In this document: piece by piece, positions 5,678 through 8,409 of the stretch
Numbering within the stretch: the first letter of the stretch is position 1
Layout: every line of letters begins with the position of its first letter
Assembly: GCF_003471165.1 (NCBI RefSeq)
Contig: NZ_QRIL01000051.1
Coordinates: 1 to 8,409, forward strand
From: Ruminococcus sp. AM22-13
Lineage (GTDB): Bacteria > Bacillota > Clostridia > Lachnospirales > Lachnospiraceae
DNA: 8,409 nucleotides
Direction of reading: 5' to 3'
The notes under the pieces: model-generated
Told to the model about the DNA's origin: nothing
Database searches by the model: none
Seen by the model: the letters and a program-made list of their open reading frames with translations, nothing else
Made by a program: the position numbers and the translations under genes

Positions 5678-6568
5678 ATGCTGCTGTCAAAGAAAACATC
5701 CATAAAGGTCAGCCGGGAATATGCGAACCTCATCGGGCATATGTGCTATGCAGCATCCAAGCTCTGGAATGTCTGTAATTACGAGCGTCAGCATTACAAA
5801 GAAACTGGGATAGAGCAGCATCCGGACTGGTATTATCAGAAAAAAGCCCATAAAGAGGATCTGTGGTATAAACAGCTCCCGTCCCAGACGGCCCAGGAAG
5901 TCTGCAAGCTGCTGGACAAGGCATGGAAGTCTTTTTATGCCCTGAAAAGATCCGGGGGGATCGAGACTCCCAGACCGCCGCGGTTTAAGCAGGAAAGTAT
6001 CCCCATTACCTATATGCAGATGGGGATCGTGCATGAGCGGGATACGGGCAGAGTCCGCCTGTCCCTTCCAAAGGCATTAAAAAAATATATGGAAGAAACG
6101 TATCAGATCCATGAAAACTTTCTTTACCTTGAAAATAAGATTTTCAGGGGCATGGATCAGATCAAACAGCTGCGGATCTATCCGCCGGAGAAGGGAAACT
6201 GTAAAATTATTGTTGTTTATGAGGTTTCTGGCCAGGAAGAACTTCCACAGAACGGACATGAACTGTCCATTGATCTGGGACTCCATAATCTTATGACGTG
6301 TTATGATTCCGGGAACGGTAAGACGTTTATCTTGGGCAGGAAGTACCTTGCACTGGAAAGATATTTCCATAAAGAGATCGCAAGGGTGCAGGCCCAGTGG
6401 TATGGGCAGCAGTCCGGAAAGGGAGTAAAGTATCTGGCTACATCAAAACATATCAGGAAGTTATATAAGAGAAAACATGATTCAGTAACGGATTATCTGC
6501 ACAAGGTCACAAGGTATCTTGCAGAATACTGCCGGGAACAGGGGATCACCTGTTTTATCCCCAATTAG
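5678..6568 (+). pseudogene. tnpB: Truncated RNA-guided endonuclease TnpB (RuvC-I only)
   Basis: The start is ATG 5678 with GGAGG seven bases upstream (5667-5671), and 296 codons remain of about 380-400. The N-terminal helical part with CYAASKLWNVCNYERQHY and the PRPPRFKQ segment is typical of TnpB, the guide-RNA nuclease of IS605-type elements and relative of Cas12. The RuvC-I acidic residue is present in ELSIDLGLHNLM (D199). The frame is intact up to GITCF and then ends as IPN and TAG. At this point relatives continue with the IGD(I/V) region and RuvC-II. The remaining active-site acids, the zinc ribbon and the 3' region that normally yields the guide RNA are all missing. I see no continuation in other frames before the recombinase gene. 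Nuclease activity should be lost. Confidence 0.88.
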
Positions 6569-6635
6569 GTGTAAAACTCTGCTCGATGGCGGGCGGCGGC
6601 GTACAAAAAATCTATATGGTGTTTTTAAGAGAACC

Positions 6636-6667
6636 GTCCCGGCGGGACAGGTCAGGCAGTGACCTGT
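6636..6667. repeat. Two overlapping hairpins at the recombinase stop codon
   Basis: GTCCC GGC GGGAC (6636-6648) is followed by ACAGGTCA GGCAG TGACCTGT (6647-6667), a perfect 8-bp stem. They share two bases, so the two folds compete. The second stem contains the recombinase stop codon (6652-6654). No clear T-run follows on the minus strand, so this is an imperfect terminator at best. It could also be part of the element end. Confidence 0.5.
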
Positions 6668-8322
6668 TCTACCTCCGGGATGGGTTTGAGATTAAAATGA
6701 ATTTCGATAGAAATGTGTCTTGTTTTATCTTCGTCAATGCGTTCATGCACGACGATTTCTTTGATTAAGCGGTTGAGGGTGGCTGCGTCCAGCTCTGTGA
6801 TGTTGGCATATTCCTGAATGGCTTCCACCCATTGTTTTGCGTCATTGGCAAGCTGGGCTTCATCGGACAGCCGCTTTCTGCCCTCGGACACTTTTGCTTT
6901 AAGCTCCGTCTGCTCGGTCTGTGTCTTTTCCAGCATGGTGTTGAAATTCTGCTCACTGATACGCCCTGCAATCATATCCTCATAAAGCCGCATGACCATT
7001 TTGTCCAGAACCTCAATCCGTTCCTCGTCCCTTGTAAGGGAGCGTTCCATTGCTTCCCGCTGTTCCCGCTGCTCTGCTTCACAGGTATTGGTCAGGCGGT
7101 CGGCAACCGCTTCCCCGTCCATCAGGGCAGCTCTGGCACATTCCCGGATTTTCCGCAGCACATGGCTGTAAAGGGTGTCATAATCAATCCGGTGCTGGGT
7201 GCAGTGGTTCTTTCCAAAGGCGTTGTAGGTCTTGCAGGAATAAATCCGCTGGGGATGTTTTGCGTTTGTGTAGCGTATCGTCAGCGACTTCCCACACTCG
7301 CCGCATTTTATCAATCCGGCAAACAGGCTGATTTCATTGGTCTGCCCCGGACGCTGGCGAGATTTCAGCTTGTTCTGCACAATGTCAAAGCTCATGCGGT
7401 CAATCAGCGGTTCATGCTGTCCCTCCACCACAATCCAGTCCTCCGGCTTCTTTTCCCCAATCGTGCCGATTTTGAAACGGTAGTCCTTTTTCTGGGAAGC
7501 AATCGCCCCGGTGTAGACGGGATTCATCAAAAGGTCTTTGATAACGGAGAAGTCCCACATATACCGTCCGTTTTCCGGGTCTTTCTTTTCCCATTTGGTG
7601 CGGGTATTGCGAAGCCCCCGTTCCCGGTTCCACCATGTGGGGCAGGGGATTTTTTCTTCCTCCAGCCGTCTGCGGATATAGTTCGGACCATGACCGTTCA
7701 GGGCATATCCGAAAATCAGCCGCACAATCGGGGCGGTTTCCTCGTCAATGAGCAAATGGTTTTTGTCCTCCGGGTCTTTCCGATACCCAAACGGGGCAAG
7801 ACACCCAGTAAACTGTCCTTTCTGCGCTTTCAGAAGATAAGAGGAATGGACTTTCTTGGAAATATCCTTGCTGTACATCTCGTTCAGGATATTCTTGAAC
7901 GGGGCAATGTCGTTGTTATCCCGCAGGGTGTCGATACCGTCATTCATGGCGATATAGCGGACACCGTTTCTTGGGAAAAAGTCCTCAATCAAATGCCCGG
8001 TTTGCAGATAGTTACGCCCCAGTCGGCTGAGGTCTTTCGTGATGACAAGGTTGATTTGCCTGCGCTCAATGGCTCTCAACATTCTCTGTAAATCAGGACG
8101 CTCCATATTAAGACCTGTGAAGCCATCGTCCTGATAGACTGCCACAACCTCCCATCCCTGCTTTTCGCAGTATTTTTCCAGCATATCACGCTGGTTTGCG
8201 ATACTGGCACTTTCGCCTTGCAGGTCATCGTCCTTTGACAGTCTGCAATAGACCGCTGCACGATAGCCCCCGGCAAGTGCCGAACCGATTGTTCTGTATT
8301 CCATTTCGTTCATCATAGCCAT
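6652..8322 (-). CDS. Large serine recombinase (resolvase, Recombinase, zinc ribbon, DUF4368)
   Basis: This complete 556-residue protein starts at ATG 8320-8322 (minus) and stops at 6652-6654. It catalyses insertion and excision of a mobile element through a 5'-phosphoserine link. The N-terminal resolvase domain (about 20-160) has AVYCRLSKDD with the nucleophile S29, and TKDLSRLGRNYL with the conserved arginines near 100-103. A Recombinase DNA-binding domain follows (about 175-275, APFGYRKDP and NPVYTGAI). Next is a zinc ribbon with C340, C343, C363 and C374, then a coiled coil (about 415-490) and a C-terminal DUF4368-like segment (LNRLIKEIVVHERID). All expected parts are present, so it is likely active. 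It resembles recombinases of Tn5397/CTn-type elements. No strong ribosome site precedes the ATG. The stop of a possible upstream gene abuts it directly (TAAATG), which suggests coupled translation. Codon use is GC-richer than in the cargo genes. Confidence 0.95.
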   Translation of the reverse strand: MAMMNEMEYRTIGSALAGGYRAAVYCRLSKDDDLQGESASIANQRDMLEKYCEKQGWEVVAVYQDDGFTGLNMERPDLQRMLRAIERRQINLVITKDLSRLGRNYLQTGHLIEDFFPRNGVRYIAMNDGIDTLRDNNDIAPFKNILNEMYSKDISKKVHSSYLLKAQKGQFTGCLAPFGYRKDPEDKNHLLIDEETAPIVRLIFGYALNGHGPNYIRRRLEEEKIPCPTWWNRERGLRNTRTKWEKKDPENGRYMWDFSVIKDLLMNPVYTGAIASQKKDYRFKIGTIGEKKPEDWIVVEGQHEPLIDRMSFDIVQNKLKSRQRPGQTNEISLFAGLIKCGECGKSLTIRYTNAKHPQRIYSCKTYNAFGKNHCTQHRIDYDTLYSHVLRKIRECARAALMDGEAVADRLTNTCEAEQREQREAMERSLTRDEERIEVLDKMVMRLYEDMIAGRISEQNFNTMLEKTQTEQTELKAKVSEGRKRLSDEAQLANDAKQWVEAIQEYANITELDAATLNRLIKEIVVHERIDEDKTRHISIEIHFNLKPIPEVEQVTA

Positions 8323-8409
8323 TTACCCACACAATCCAGACGGTATCTGGCTCTTTTGAACCTCATCTTCATTATACTTCAAATCTTTCTTTTTAGCAAG
8401 ATATTCTTT
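8323..8409 (-). CDS. Possible upstream gene of the serine-recombinase element, 3' end only
   Basis: On the minus strand the frame is open from the window edge for 28 codons (KEYLAKKKDLKYNEDEVQKS and eight more) and ends with TAA at 8323-8325, immediately before the recombinase ATG and in the same frame. The lysine- and glutamate-rich peptide looks protein-like, and the stop-start abutment fits an operon. A 28-codon open frame can also occur by chance. No family is recognised. Confidence 0.35.
   Translation of the reverse strand, partial: KEYLAKKKDLKYNEDEVQKSQIPSGLCG

Larger units (their letters stand above)
5066..6568 (+). mobile_element. IS200/IS605-family element, right part missing
   Basis: The element has the tnpA-tnpB order typical of IS605-type elements, with both genes in the same direction and 18 bases apart. 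The left boundary is uncertain, somewhere between 5020 and 5214. The right part is lost because tnpB stops after RuvC-I and runs into foreign sequence at about 6557-6575. The right-end hairpin and cleavage site are not present, so the copy cannot excise as a unit, although TnpA could still act on other copies. Confidence 0.75.
6557..8409 (-). mobile_element. Terminus of an element carrying a large serine recombinase
   Basis: TnpB similarity ends at about 6557-6563. From there to 8409 the sequence is GC-richer, and it starts with a GC-rich block (6587-6602) before the recombinase gene, whose 3' end faces the junction. Large serine recombinases of conjugative or mobilisable elements often sit at one end of the element. 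The body would then extend to the right of the window, with the rest of tnpB at its far end. The exact end is not determined: I found no certain target dinucleotide or terminal repeat. Confidence 0.55.

Noticed and set aside
6586..6768. Small plus-strand open frame across the IS/recombinase junction
   Set aside because: It covers the GC-rich junction and the antisense 3' end of the recombinase, and has no ribosome site or recognisable motif.
6832..8091. Long plus-strand open frame of 419 codons
   Set aside because: It lies antisense to the clearly recognised serine recombinase, has no ribosome site and shows no recognisable domain. It is a shadow of the GC-rich gene.

Overview
The window looks like a gut clostridial genome, most likely Lachnospiraceae or a close relative. 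The reasons are the GGGtGRT-family gene, AGGAGG-type ribosome sites, AT-rich spacers, a UviB-type holin fragment, and large serine recombinase and IS200/IS605 sequences of Firmicutes type. This placement is inferred from gene content alone.

Layout. (1) Positions 1-805 hold the 3' part of a highly codon-biased GGGtGRT-family gene and its terminator. (2) Positions about 860-1413 are a prophage scar. It contains a short tandem repeat, a hairpin, the 3' end of a tyrosine recombinase on the minus strand (premature TGA, 5' part lost), and, joined head-on to it, a BhlA/UviB holin that has lost its start. (3) Positions about 1440-3391 carry a propeller-like gene with a strong ribosome site and a candidate cre/LacI-type operator. 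The gene has two homologous halves of about five repeats each. The halves lie in different frames, and the frame change falls on an A7 run in the linker between them. (4) Positions 3427-5019 have their own good promoter and encode a Sec-secreted protein with four Ig-like modules. (5) Positions about 5060-6568 are an IS200/IS605-type element with an intact Y1 transposase TnpA and a TnpB cut off after RuvC-I. (6) Positions about 6557-8409 are the end of another mobile element. It contains a complete large serine recombinase on the minus strand, preceded by the last 28 codons of a possible upstream gene.

How the parts may work together. The host gene at the left and the mobile elements are unrelated in function. 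Regions 3 and 4 look like accessory cargo left beside a decayed prophage: a protein with no signal peptide behind a holin remnant, then a secreted multi-domain protein transcribed separately. The IS element probably inserted downstream of this cargo. Its tnpB was then interrupted, most simply by the serine-recombinase element, whose other end would lie to the right of the window. TnpB here lacks the rest of its nuclease domain and the 3' region that normally supplies its guide RNA, so it should be inactive as a guided nuclease.

The least explained parts are the two-module propeller gene with its A7 frame change and the Ig-domain secreted protein. I could not assign either to a named family.
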